A stretch of 64,000 nucleotides of DNA from NCBI RefSeq assembly GCF_037975245.1, contig NC_092579.1, positions 7,842,001-7,906,000 of the forward strand. The letters are read 5' to 3'. The stretch comes from Apostichopus japonicus. Taxonomy: Eukaryota > Echinodermata > Holothuroidea > Aspidochirotida > Stichopodidae. The position numbers and the translations under genes were made by a program. Under the pieces are notes generated by a model. The model was not told where the DNA came from, did no database searches, and saw only the letters and a list, made by a program, of their open reading frames with translations. Positions 1 to 10,725 of this stretch are shown one piece after another. Within the stretch, counting starts at the first letter, position 1. The number at the start of each line of letters is the position of its first letter.

Positions 1-493
1 GCGATAGATAAGAAACTTTTGAACAGCTCCATATTTTTTCTTTCTTACTTTTTAACAGAAATGTTCACCAAAACCTGATATAATTTGATAAACTATTAGA
101 AAGGCTGTATTCCATTAATTATCAAAATGTTGATTTTTTATGGTTACATCTGGTCAATGGAAACCATTTTGGCAAGCTCCCAAACTTCAGCTAAACTTTT
201 GAGCTAAAGTATTAGCAATATTTAAGTAAAACATTTTATGATTACCACCGATGGTTTTGAACAATAGCAATGACGCTGTTCAGACATTTAGCAATGTGTG
301 ATTTACCTTGATTAATTTCCTGCTGTGATTTTTCCATTAGAAACCGACTTCCTTGAAGTATATAGTGTAACAATTTTAAATGTAAAAATGAGCGATCATG
401 AAGTCTAGTGCGGTTTTGTAGTGGCAGGCTCGTAACAGCGCTCCTTATCTCTGGAAAATATGTGATAGTACTTATGAAGGACCCGTTATATGT

Positions 494-555
494 CAGACCC
501 TGCCCATCCCACCACCCCCTCCCTCAGACCCTGCCCATCCCACCACCCCCTCCCT
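494..555 (+). repeat. 31-bp tandem duplication
   Basis: A C-rich 31-bp unit beginning CAGACCCTGCCCATCCC occurs twice head to tail (494-524 and 525-555). The partner segment at 42477-42509 has a single unit, so the second unit arose after the segments separated, or was lost there. Confidence 0.85.
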
Positions 556-1535
556 CAAGCACGGTGTTGGACAGCACTTTGAGGATCTGATTTGTAGCAT
601 AAACACGGATCAGAATCCACGATTTGAGCCCCGCCATAGATCAGAATCACGGAGAATCAGAACTTCCCGGTCGCTGTTAAATCTGTAATTATGTTAACAA
701 AGAGCTCCGTCCGGGTTGACACCTGATCAGTGTTGACCTTAAACTTTTGTCTGTTGTCCATTACGAGCGTAATTTGAAATGTAGGCATTGATAGCAGTGA
801 CTAGTACTGTACTGTACATCATATGACCTTAGTACGGTAATGGTTTAACCAACCTTTCCTCCTAGTACACAACACGTACTCGACCTCCTGTCCATTAATG
901 GCGAGCATGAAGTGTAAACTGTGTTGATGTAAATGCAGAGGCTCACAATCAATATATCTTTATTTTAATGCTGAACACTGAGTGCAGGGCCTGAGTGTCA
1001 AAACGGAGAAGACTTACCGTAGTAAACTGAGAGTAGAAAGCCAGGGAAAGATAGTATCTCTGTCTCTATATATATGAGAGGGAAGTACTGTAAATAGAAC
1101 AGATATATATATATATCAAGTGCCTTTTAGCATCGTTCTTTCAACTTGCATCCAGGCTGTGTTATTTTTCAATGAAGTGGAGAATTCATAATTTTATCTA
1201 TACTTTGCTAATTACTTACTGTTTCACCGGTGTTGAATTCATTCAGCCGAACTTTGTGATATTATCAAGCAGCTCGCTGGAGTACACCTCTGCCTCAAAC
1301 AGTAAAACTTTACAATGAAAGGTGTTTGTTGTAGGTTCTTTTGAAGCCTATTCATGTCCTTAAAATCTCTCTTCCTTAATAGGCACGTTATTAGTTGTAG
1401 GCAGATCAGAAGCAGGAATAGACCAGTTTGAATAGGTGTGTTGATTTGGTGTAGTGATAAGGTAGTATTGCCCTCAATGATTAATAAACCCAGTCAGCTC
1501 TTTGCTACATTTTCTAATTTCTATCACCAATTTGT

Positions 1536-2227
1536 TGTCATCCTTGTGAAATCCTTCAGTTACTTCAGCACATCTCTGTCCTCTTTCATCATAAATTTTA
1601 TAGTTCTGCTGCATCTAACTTTCAAGGTTAATTTATTACAAAATTTTGAGACCCAAACTTTCATGCTTTAAATACTCAGAGGCCAGGTTTTTGTAACCAT
1701 TTTACACCGAAACGTTAAATTATGATAACATTATAGCTTGTTACAACTTTAACAAAAAAGCAGTTTCAATTCTAATTTCTAAACTTATTTTCTATCATGC
1801 CAGAGAAAAATTTTCAGACCGTAACAGTTTATGCAGTTCAAATTGTTTTGAATAGAGAAAGATGAATTGCCTTTTTAAAAATGTCATCCTTGTGAAATCC
1901 TTCAGTTACTTCAGCACATCTCTGTCCTCTTTCATCATAAATTTTATAGTTCTGCTGCATCTAACTTTCAAGGTTAATTTATTACAAAATTTTGAGACCC
2001 AAACTTTCATGCTTTAAATACTCAGAGGCCAGGTTTTTGTAACCATTTTACACCGAAACGTTAAATTATGATAACATTATAGCTTGTTACAACTTTAACA
2101 AAAAAGCAGTTTCAATTCTAATTTCTAAACTTATTTTCTATCATGCCAGAGAAAAATTTTCAGACCGTAACAGTTTATGCAGTTCAAATTGTTTTGAATA
2201 GAGAAAGATGAATTGCCTTTTTAAAAA
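1536..2227 (+). repeat. Perfect 346-bp tandem duplication
   Basis: Unit 1 is 1536-1881 and unit 2 is 1882-2227. I found no difference between them by eye. The partner segment has only one unit (about 43470-43815). Perfect identity beside an already diverged partner copy means either a very recent duplication or an assembly error. Confidence 0.9.
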
Positions 2228-2735
2228 TGTTTGGGCCCTGATACCATGTGACAACTTCAACGAAAAATACAGTTTCAATGTTTGATTTCTAATTTTTTCC
2301 CTCTCGTGCTAGAGTTAATTTCTGGCATATGGCGGTACCAGTTTATATACAGTAGCTATTTCACTACGAAAAGATGAATTGGTATTTTTATAACCAGTTT
2401 TGGCCACTGTTTCGGTGCAGTCTGCTCATATTTATTTCATGCTGTATTTAGCTTGCACCTAAATATAGAAGTTGTCAAGTGCAGCACGTTATGAAGGCTT
2501 TAGTAATGAACGGAAGAATCAAGTACAACAAAATGGTGTCTTAGATTGCACCTTTGTCACTCTTCCAGCTGGGACTATGATGAATTTCAGTTCTTAATCT
2601 CATCAGGGAAATCAGAAGAGAAACCTTCTATCTAATAGAAACGTATGTACATTATCACAAAGTCAGATACTGGTTGTAGTTTGTTCTTAAGGTTTTGTTC
2701 TCGGAGAGGGAAAGGAATCGGCAGACCGGAAAGTA

Positions 2736-2989
2736 TATACATTTTTATATACATTTTTTATATAAAATGAAATGAAATGAACATTTGCTACAGAGATAAC
2801 AATTTTTTGTCATCATTACTCTTTTGGCTTTTGTAATAGCAACTTATATACTTAAAGCTATAATTTAATATCATCAGCTAAATCCCTTCCTTTGCTAAAA
2901 ATAATTTAAAGAATTGCTATTGCAATATCTTGCGAGAAGTTCAACCACAAAATTTCACATACGCGGTAATATAATCCTGAAGATTTATC
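2736..2989. other. Unassigned spacer
   Basis: AT-rich spacer between the duplicated segment and the gene-linked repeat. A 73-codon open frame (2914-3135) runs out of it into the repeat, but it resembles nothing I know and the second repeat copy does not keep it open. Confidence 0.4.
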
Positions 2990-4012
2990 AGTCAGAGGAT
3001 GATGAATGTCAAACATCAGAAGAAGTTGATATAATGTATACTAAACTAATTTTTCGATTGCAATCTCACCTGAAATGTGAACTCTACGGAATTGGTAGAC
3101 AGTTGTTCACCTTTGTTGTATCTTCGACAAACTGATGTGCGTGATAGCTTGAGTCAGTTCAAATATAAATTCAATGGACAGTTGGGCGCCATAAAGAAAC
3201 GACTGAAATTTACACAGTACTCCTGAGGGTAGAACAATCAGTTCATTTTTTACAGTCGAACTATTTCAACACCACACTTTATATGTTTGTCTCGCTGTTG
3301 AGAAAGACTAGTAGGTTTTCCCCCTAGTTCTTCCCAATGATGTCAGTTGTTGGACGGGAACCAACAATTCAAGCAGGGCCACAATGCTCTTGTGCGGTAA
3401 CGTGTATCCCAATTGAGATACACAAAACCCTGAGTATGTAAAAAGATATTCGCGCAGGGATCCACTCTCATTCTTAGCCTCTTATGAATTGGAACTGATT
3501 ATATGATCATGACGATGGTGCATAGACATACATGGGACATAATATATGTAATATGCTTGCTGGCATAGGTGTATAAAGTTCAAAGTTCGAGGTGAATGCG
3601 CCGAACCGACTACATGTGACGAGAACTGCAAATAACAAGGACAACAAAGTGGCAGATAATTGAAAATTTCGCTGTGACGAAAGCAATTTTGCTGGACCTT
3701 ATTACTCGCACTTAGATTCATGCTATTCTCAACTTCAATTTTGCGAACGTCGTCGTGTGCATGCTAAGTGTGCAAGATTACCTCTAAGACTTGGACAAGC
3801 CCAAACGAGCACTGATGATTGTAAGAGGCAAACACAACCAGTTGAGAAATTTGTTTATGAACGTACTGCGGAGTATATTATTTGAGTTGATTAATCGTCA
3901 GTAGAGTATTAAAGTTTAATCCTTTCATCCTTTTTCTTTGTATTAAAAACTGCCCCTTGTTAGATCAAATTTAATTTGATGTACCATAATCATGCAAAGA
4001 GAACGAAGAACG
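2990..4012. repeat. Gene-linked dispersed repeat, copy R1
   Basis: About 1.0 kb that aligns along its length with 12255-13389. Shared landmarks are GATGAATGT at the left, GACAAACTGATGTGCGTGATAG, TGGAACTGAT, CTACATGTGACGAGAACTGC and, at the right end, GAAGAACGAATGA. R1 lacks an approximately 150-bp insert present in the other copy (about 12785-12940). R1 lies 3 kb beyond the stop of the intact IgGFc-like gene, while the other copy abuts the broken paralogue. Its nature is unknown: no terminal repeats or protein homology were recognised. Confidence 0.8.
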
Positions 4013-4769
4013 AATGAATTAAGTGGTAAATTAGTATTACTTGTGTTTATTTTTTTTTGCCTTTTCTAGCAGTGCAAATTTTGTTTCAATTATGATATCG
4101 TTCGAACCTTCTGCAGTGAGTTTATGCCATTCTTTCTCATTCGCGACCATGCAGTTGCCAGATCACATTGAAAGGTACTAGACTGCATGAACAGTGTGAA
4201 GGCTCGAAAATATTCTTTATTTATGTCCAGTACGATTGTTATGATTATCGACCTGAAAGATATTTGATAATAGCATTCCAAATTGGCTAGGATATTGATG
4301 TAAATAAACACATTTTCTTTTGCGTGTTACTGAACAACTCAAATAGTGATAGTGAAAAAGTTACCCCTACATTGAAACATGCTAATGGGAATTGAAGTCT
4401 GTTGTGGCGAAGTACGAGAATATGAAATATCACAGGCGCATGTTCTCTAACGTAGGGTGATTTCAAGTCTAGAACTGCTTGTTGACCGTTTTCAAGTGAT
4501 CTCGATATTCTCACTTGAAGTCAAACATTAACTCGTTTTCGTCAGTGTTTACCGTGTGGCACATATATAAAAAGGAGACTTAGTGACAGGATTTAGTCTT
4601 GTTATGCCATAAGACAAAATGAAGACTCTGAGCGTCAGTGATGTGTCTATAATTATTTCGGTTCTTTAAGGTATAACTTAGCTTTAAAATATGCTTGATG
4701 TATGGAAATCTCTCTTTTTCTTAAGAACGACAGTCCTAAATGTTGATGTTAATCCATTGTTTTAAAAAC
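4013..4769. other. Intergenic, nothing recognised
   Basis: AT-rich sequence without a coding region, tandem array or terminal repeats that I could identify. Short open frames on the minus strand have no recognisable motif. Confidence 0.4.
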
Positions 4770-5640
4770 CTCTTATAAAGGACCTCTTTTGTTTTCATAG
4801 AGTACCCTTGTAGGAAAATTGAATTTGTCTATGAAAGTGTTATATATTATACACATGGTCTTTGAGAACATAAAAGTCGTACGTTTTCTTGAGAGTTTAG
4901 GAATGAAATTCAAACGAAATAGATCGTCGCTGTTGTTATAAGAAATGTACTGGATCTTGAGTAAGTTTAATGCCGCACTCATTAATGAGCACTGGAATAC
5001 GATGAATAAACGGACCCAACGGAAACAGGTAAGACTTGCTAAAGTTCACCGCAAGACCAGCTAGACGAGATCTTGACGTTTTTAAAAACACGAACAGTTT
5101 CCTCAAGATGCTCTGTTATGACCACTAAAAAAGACAGTATCATACGCGTATTGAGGCAACCTTGTTTCATTTCCGGCAATATTAATACCCCTTAGAATGT
5201 TATTCCTATTAATTGTCAAAGCTTAAATTTCTGCATAGAATGAAAATGTAAGGGCTTAAATGGCAGCCCTGCCTAACACCTCTATTAATTGAAAAGAAAA
5301 TTGTAGTACAACTATTGTTGCAAATTAAAACATTACTGTTGTTATAGAGAACATGAATCAACTTTTCGAAGCTATTTCCTAAGCAGACCCTCACAGTCTG
5401 GCTCTTTGTCATTAACCATCCAGAAAAAAGGCTTCTTTGCGATCATTTAGAACAATTTTGTGAAGCAAGGTAGCAGTAATAATGTATCCACCGCCCTGAT
5501 GGCTTTCTTTCTTGATAACAGTAAAAAGTCTGGCTTGAATAAAATAGTCACCCCAACCCCCGAATACAAGTAAAAAGATGAAAGATATGATTCCGCCCCA
5601 TCCATTGCACCAATACCTTTCATCACCCAAACAGCTGTGG
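4770..5640 (-). mobile_element. L1/Tx1-like LINE reverse-transcriptase relic
   Basis: Read on the minus strand, pieces of a non-LTR reverse transcriptase lie in order. At 5412-5209 a frame gives LYNNSNVLICNN, then RGVRQGCHLSPYIFIL, the conserved block before the catalytic YADD box in L1-type enzymes. Just downstream (about 5190-5110) another frame reads INIAGNETRLPQYAYDTVFF, where the expected YADD is YAYD. Further on (about 4980-4773) come LNFIPKLSR-like residues of the post-RT region. Frames change several times and the catalytic Asp is replaced, so this is a dead fragment. Neither end of a LINE was seen. The L1/Tx1 assignment rests on the wording of these blocks. Confidence 0.7.
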
Positions 5641-6690
5641 GTCTCTTGAATGAAAGATGTATCACACTTACGTCTATGTATTCATTAAAGAAAACAAAGC
5701 TGCCTTCGTTTCCTTACTTGTCCCATACCTCTGGAATTTTTTATAAAAAACAATTGTTAAATCAGCCGCCATTTGTAGACCTTTAAAGGTACTAAAGGGT
5801 TTGAAAAAAGACAGCATACATTAACAGTAAATAGAATTGTGAGAAATTTTTAAAGTGGCATGGAGGAGTAAGTAATAAAAAACACAGAAAAAGACGATCA
5901 AATCTAACGGATGCAAAAATAGTGTCCGTCAGACAAAACGTCTTCATATTGGGTAACAAAGCAGAAAGAGAAACTTCCATATTATAACTACGAAGCCGAA
6001 GAGAAGAAGTTAATGTTAGAAGTATCCAGGATCTGCCTTGTAATGGTATGGCTTTTTCTTAAAGTCTCCAATCCTTCCATCACTGCCCCTCCATGCCCCG
6101 CTAACGAAACAAAGTGTGATACCTCCCTTAAACAACTCTTGAACTATCCACGAAATTATAATCTTTGTCGTTTTTTCCCAAATCTGTTGTAACTTTTATG
6201 GAAGATTTGGATATTTAAAAGGATGTTAAAAACGATAAATAATTTTCAAAACATGTTTTCAAAGTATGAGAACGCTAATGCTGCGTTTGACAGTTAGATA
6301 TGTTTTCAAAGACCCCTTAAGCCTCCATATATGCAGTAGATCAGTGGTTTCGTGGTCTTTGTGTAACACAAGATAAGCTTTAACAGCAGAGTCTTCGTTG
6401 TTTATACATCGCGCTGTCCAGCTCCAACGCGAAGAATGTTCGCATGTAGGCTACTTCAGCGATTTCGAAGACAGTTAATGAACTGTGGTTTGAGTGTGTA
6501 TGAGGTGCAACGCTATGTACGTATACAACTGGGCATGGTAGGCTGCATAAGTTCGCGATATGTACGTTATATATAATAGGCAATCACCTCTGCGTCTACA
6601 CACGAGAGTGTATTTGCTGCGGAAAAAAAGTGTTCCAACTTCCAAGTTGCTCGGTTTGCCTATGCGCCTGCACTTTATTAATGAACAAAC
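5641..6690. other. Intergenic, nothing recognised
   Basis: Possibly a few more decayed LINE codons up to about 5760 on the minus strand. Otherwise no gene, array or element end was recognised. Confidence 0.35.
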
Positions 6691-6694
6691 GGTG

Positions 6695-6737
<43 letters not shown>

Positions 6738-6862
6738 TACTACTACTGCTACTTCTACTACTACAACTACTATTACTACTTCTACTACTTCTACTTATAC
6801 TACTACCACTACTACAACAATATTACTACTAGACTACTACTACTTCTACTACTACTACTGCT
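6695..6862 (+). repeat. Imperfect (CTA)n trinucleotide array
   Basis: About 165 bp of CTA/ACT repeats with interruptions (CTT, CAA, ATT). With the following GAT array it forms a compound microsatellite downstream of the IgGFc-like gene. The long open frames here (poly-Tyr, poly-Leu and the like) are artefacts of the repeat. Confidence 0.97.
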
Positions 6863-6873
6863 TATAATAAAAC

Positions 6874-7003
<130 letters not shown>

Positions 7004-7018
7004 ATACGCATCTGTCTG

Positions 7019-10000
7019 TTAAACAACTTGTTGTTTCTTCTTGAAAAAACCAACAACGGCAATGACAACTAAGCCACAGATAACTAAGACCGTGGCTATT
7101 AATGCAACAATCATACCACTGCCAGAGTTTTCGACACATGTTGGTAGGGTTTCCGACCAAGATGTACTAGCAAGGCATGTAAGACTAGCTTGCCCCATCA
7201 GAGTAAACCCCTTATTACAAGTTATGCTGATACTAAAACCAACGTCATACACATTTCCTTCGATAACACCGTTCTCAACTGAACCAGGGGAACCACAACC
7301 TATGGCTACACACTCTGGTAGTTGTTGAGACCAAGAGCCATTAGAGTGACAAGTTACCTCACTATTTCCCTCTATATAGAAGCCCCCACTGCAAGAGGCA
7401 ACTAAAGTGTAGCCCACAAGAAAAACACTACCATTAATTCCCCCATTCTCAATCTTCCCTGGATGACCACAACTGACAATTTTGACCAACTTCTCTTTAG
7501 CTTCTTTGAATGTTTTGATATCTCGAAGCGATGCATTCGCAAACGCGATGCTGTTTGTTGTGACTGCATCATATAAACACGTTACCGAGTCACCACAAAT
7601 GAGTCTGACCTCCTCGCTGACGGAGTCTACATCCGGAAATACCAGACTAGGAAGAAATTCTGGATTAAAGAAGGTCGAGAAGCCAGATGGAGGTAAATAA
7701 GTGAATTTAGAAGTGTTTGTGTCAAGGATCCATTCAAGTCCAAAATCAAAATGAATTGCTTTCAATGATGAGTTAGGTAACAGTGAAGACCCGTTTGGTA
7801 AAATAAAGTCATCATCGGCGATATCATTAAAGTTTCCCAGTAGTCCCTCTGTCTGTCCCTTAAAACCATCCGGTAATTGTAAAACAAAAGACATCATTTC
7901 TGATGTGATCCTAATTAATGCTGTTGCTCCAATATGTAGGCGTAGCGTGATTTCAGACACGTCAGGGTTAACGGTTAACCTCAGTCCACGGAAGTCTTGC
8001 TTTCGGATCAGATATCCATCGAAGTATATATCAATTGGTTCACCGTTCAAGAGAATGAGCGTTCCATTTAAAGATGACCTTTGAACTTGAATTGTATCAG
8101 ACATGTCGGAAGAAAGTACAAAGGCTGTGTAGACGCTTGCATCAGTATCAGCTAAAACCTCCATTCTGGTTTGGAATGTGAAGTTATGCAGAGAAGATTT
8201 GACCAAAACAAATTCACCGGCACCGTTAAAAGTGAACTCTTTCCCGTCCAGACTGATGAAATGAGGATCTCCTGTGCCAATAGTTGGTCGTGGTGGCTGA
8301 TAATCCGAACAATCATCCGATGGACGGAATTTATAGTAAGTTTCACATTGACTTGTCAACTTGCAGCAGGCTATAAATGGAAGGACATCGATCCAAAAAT
8401 GTTTTAAGGTGCCACCAAAGCCCCCAGGAGCATAGGCATCAACCGTCCCGCCTCCGGGAGGTCCAACGAGTATATTACCATCGGATCCATAACAACACTG
8501 TTGTCCACTACCTCCTGATCCTGATCGATAACACGACGAAGCTCCCGGGTGATAATATTCAAGAGATGGGTTTTTGTCACTTTCAAAGCTTTCATCAGCT
8601 GCTGCCTGCTGATCGGTGCACGGACATGGCGGTAGATCGCCAACGCTAGTAGATTGCAACCAGGACGAGCAGATTGATCTACCAGATTGATCTGTCATTT
8701 TCAAAATGCCGCTGGATAGCACTTGAAACAAAGACTTTCCATTTGCTTTCAAGGTGATCACTGACAACGATAAACCAAACGAACTTAGTCCAATCAAACT
8801 TTCCGTTGGTATTTCCGATGGCATGAAACGAAATGTACCTACGTTTTCAACACTGCTTGCAATTATAATATCATTTGACCAAACAAATCCCTCATCTTGA
8901 TCAAGTTCTCTACTGGCGACTTGAATTGAAATATCGATGTATTCCACTGCAAACAGTTTGGCTGGGTCCCACTCAAGGATAATTTCTTTTTCTTTTGTAA
9001 AATCAATGTTACCTTCAATTTCATCTGATTGCATCACATTGAGTGTAGCAGGAAGGACATCTTGGGGAAGAATGTAAACATTTCCCCTGAAAGGAAAAGT
9101 TTCTTTGCCGTCAACGGTTACGTCCACGGTAACGTATGATAGCTGTTGAAACCTCGGAGTAGTGCAAATAATAGTGTAAACATCAAAAACATAACCACGT
9201 ACTTCAACCTCTCTGTTATCTTCATTGAATCGACAAAATACATTTTTAGTATGTACTTCATTACTTTCAAGACATGGAAGTGTGATAGTGAGTTGTTCTC
9301 CGCCAACCTCTCGCAAAAAGAAGGGTTCAATGTTTAGGAGGCGTTCGTCATTTGGAAGGAAGAGTCCAGCTGAATAGCCATACGTCTCGTCGCGTTCATA
9401 TCCATAAACAATTACAGAAAACGGGGACGCATCGACGTACGAACTTTGTTCTACGAAGAAGACCCCTTCTCCCTTTGGAACCTCTACCGTATATACATCA
9501 TATGGTGTACCGGCTATGCTATGATGGCTGTGACTGCTATTTTGTAAAATAGGTTCACCGTTCACTAGAATGGTCTCCGACTCATTTGATTTGACTATAA
9601 TGTTGAGAAAATTAAAGAATCCTTCACTGTCTCCGCCAGATTTTGGAGGAGTAGAAAATCCAAAAATGAAGCTGAATTGTTCTTCAGAGGGAACCTGAAT
9701 TATAGATGGGTCAACGATATTTTGATTTATTGTTCTTAAAAGCTGCAGGACAGAAATTGGTTGATTTGAGGTTATGACCCCACTTCCTTGAAGCTCGCCT
9801 TGCCAAAATTCTCCGACTTGCAATGTCACCGGTTCGATACCTGGAATGGTTACCTCTGAATTCTCGTAATAGGTGTGAATTACATACACTGATCGGTCCA
9901 AAACGGATCCTGTGGCCGTATAAATATAGGTGCTACTCCAGCTTTCTACAGGTACCAACTGCTCCGAAAGCGTATCGCAAAAAGAACTCGGCGTAGATGC

Positions 10001-10696
10001 ACATACGTGACCCGTAAAGAGGGCAACTGGCTTATCGGTTTCAATTACACTGCCTCCAATGTATTCTGAATCGCTTACTAGTTGTATTACTTCATTTTCG
10101 TGGATCGTCAGTTGCATCGTATCGCCACTCGAGTAAGAGGTGTCACCGATAGTGACTCCTGCGGTTAGGACGATCCTTATGTCAGTTTCATCCTCCACGC
10201 CTACAATAGCAAAGAGACTCGGCCGGCCATCGCTACTTTCATAGCTCATTGCTACGTAAGATAGTCCAAGATTATTCACAGGAATAGCCAAGAAAGCATC
10301 AGTTGTAAAAGGTGCGTAATTAAGGCCGTAAACAGATACATCACTGGTTGCGGTCACTTGAATGACTTTGTCACTATGTTCTGAGGTAGTACCAAGTAAT
10401 AAGTTGGTTGGAATTTTAATTCGCTTCGAGTTTCTCGCATCCAGATCAAATGTTATTACATACGGCCCATCATTACTAGAACTCTTGCTGCTTATCCTGA
10501 CTGTTGTTGATTGATCGCTGAATGCAACAACGATCAGAGAGAGTTCAGCCGTGGTGGGGTCACTATCGTGGTTGCCTGTAAATGCTATCACAAAATGGCG
10601 TCCTCGGGTAATACCAGCACAAATGTCTGCATTCCCATCAACTTGGAAGACTAGATTAACAAGAAGGAAGATGATAATAGCAAGTCTGTTCGCCAT
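7019..10696 (-). CDS. IgGFc-binding / AMOP / vWD / sushi type I membrane protein
   Basis: Intact 1225-residue protein, probably a cell-surface mucosal or immune adhesion molecule. Residues 1-21 are a signal peptide. An IgGFc-binding N-terminal domain (as in FCGBP) spans about 25-440 and contains GITRGRHFVIAF and GLNYAPFTTDAFLAIPV. A beta-rich, IPT-like stretch follows at about 455-550. An AMOP domain (about 676-803) shows CPCTDQQA, QQCCYG and RPSDDCSDYQPPRP. It runs straight into a vWD domain at GDPHFISLDG (809), with GLLGNFND at 951, the order found in MUC4 and SUSD2. Two sushi domains each have four cysteines and a Trp (1076-1129 and 1134-1187). The membrane span is about 1194-1218 with tail KKKQQVV. 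All coding sequence is in one exon. The start is set by the signal peptide, by AACAATGG context and by a splice acceptor 5 bp upstream. Ligand unknown; family function is inferred. Confidence 0.93.
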   Translation of the reverse strand: MANRLAIIIFLLVNLVFQVDGNADICAGITRGRHFVIAFTGNHDSDPTTAELSLIVVAFSDQSTTVRISSKSSSNDGPYVITFDLDARNSKRIKIPTNLLLGTTSEHSDKVIQVTATSDVSVYGLNYAPFTTDAFLAIPVNNLGLSYVAMSYESSDGRPSLFAIVGVEDETDIRIVLTAGVTIGDTSYSSGDTMQLTIHENEVIQLVSDSEYIGGSVIETDKPVALFTGHVCASTPSSFCDTLSEQLVPVESWSSTYIYTATGSVLDRSVYVIHTYYENSEVTIPGIEPVTLQVGEFWQGELQGSGVITSNQPISVLQLLRTINQNIVDPSIIQVPSEEQFSFIFGFSTPPKSGGDSEGFFNFLNIIVKSNESETILVNGEPILQNSSHSHHSIAGTPYDVYTVEVPKGEGVFFVEQSSYVDASPFSVIVYGYERDETYGYSAGLFLPNDERLLNIEPFFLREVGGEQLTITLPCLESNEVHTKNVFCRFNEDNREVEVRGYVFDVYTIICTTPRFQQLSYVTVDVTVDGKETFPFRGNVYILPQDVLPATLNVMQSDEIEGNIDFTKEKEIILEWDPAKLFAVEYIDISIQVASRELDQDEGFVWSNDIIIASSVENVGTFRFMPSEIPTESLIGLSSFGLSLSVITLKANGKSLFQVLSSGILKMTDQSGRSICSSWLQSTSVGDLPPCPCTDQQAAADESFESDKNPSLEYYHPGASSCYRSGSGGSGQQCCYGSDGNILVGPPGGGTVDAYAPGGFGGTLKHFWIDVLPFIACCKLTSQCETYYKFRPSDDCSDYQPPRPTIGTGDPHFISLDGKEFTFNGAGEFVLVKSSLHNFTFQTRMEVLADTDASVYTAFVLSSDMSDTIQVQRSSLNGTLILLNGEPIDIYFDGYLIRKQDFRGLRLTVNPDVSEITLRLHIGATALIRITSEMMSFVLQLPDGFKGQTEGLLGNFNDIADDDFILPNGSSLLPNSSLKAIHFDFGLEWILDTNTSKFTYLPPSGFSTFFNPEFLPSLVFPDVDSVSEEVRLICGDSVTCLYDAVTTNSIAFANASLRDIKTFKEAKEKLVKIVSCGHPGKIENGGINGSVFLVGYTLVASCSGGFYIEGNSEVTCHSNGSWSQQLPECVAIGCGSPGSVENGVIEGNVYDVGFSISITCNKGFTLMGQASLTCLASTSWSETLPTCVENSGSGMIVALIATVLVICGLVVIAVVGFFKKKQQVV

Positions 10697-10725
10697 TGTT
10701 TCTGGAAACGAGAAAGGATAAACAT
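10697..10725 (-). promoter_or_regulatory. Predicted 3' splice site just before the start codon
   Basis: On the minus strand a pyrimidine-rich tract (TCCTTTCTCGTTTCCAG) ends 5 bases before the ATG, so the coding exon probably begins with AAACA-ATG after a 5' UTR intron. The broken paralogue keeps a matching acceptor (boundary at 16495/16496). The upstream exon was not located. Confidence 0.6.

Larger units (their letters stand above)
1..2735. repeat. Segmental duplication, copy 1 (partner 41994-44331)
   Basis: From the first base this segment runs collinear with 41994-44331, with only scattered substitutions and small indels. Homology fades near 2735 at a shared GGCAGAC stretch. Because copy 1 starts at the window edge, its true left end is unseen. 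Copy 1 differs from copy 2 by two tandem expansions, a 31-bp unit at 494-555 and a 346-bp unit at 1536-2227. No convincing coding region lies in it. A coding-looking stretch near 2485-2690 is open for 66 codons in copy 2 but interrupted here. No terminal inverted repeats or target duplications were seen, so it is not assigned to a transposon class. Confidence 0.85.
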
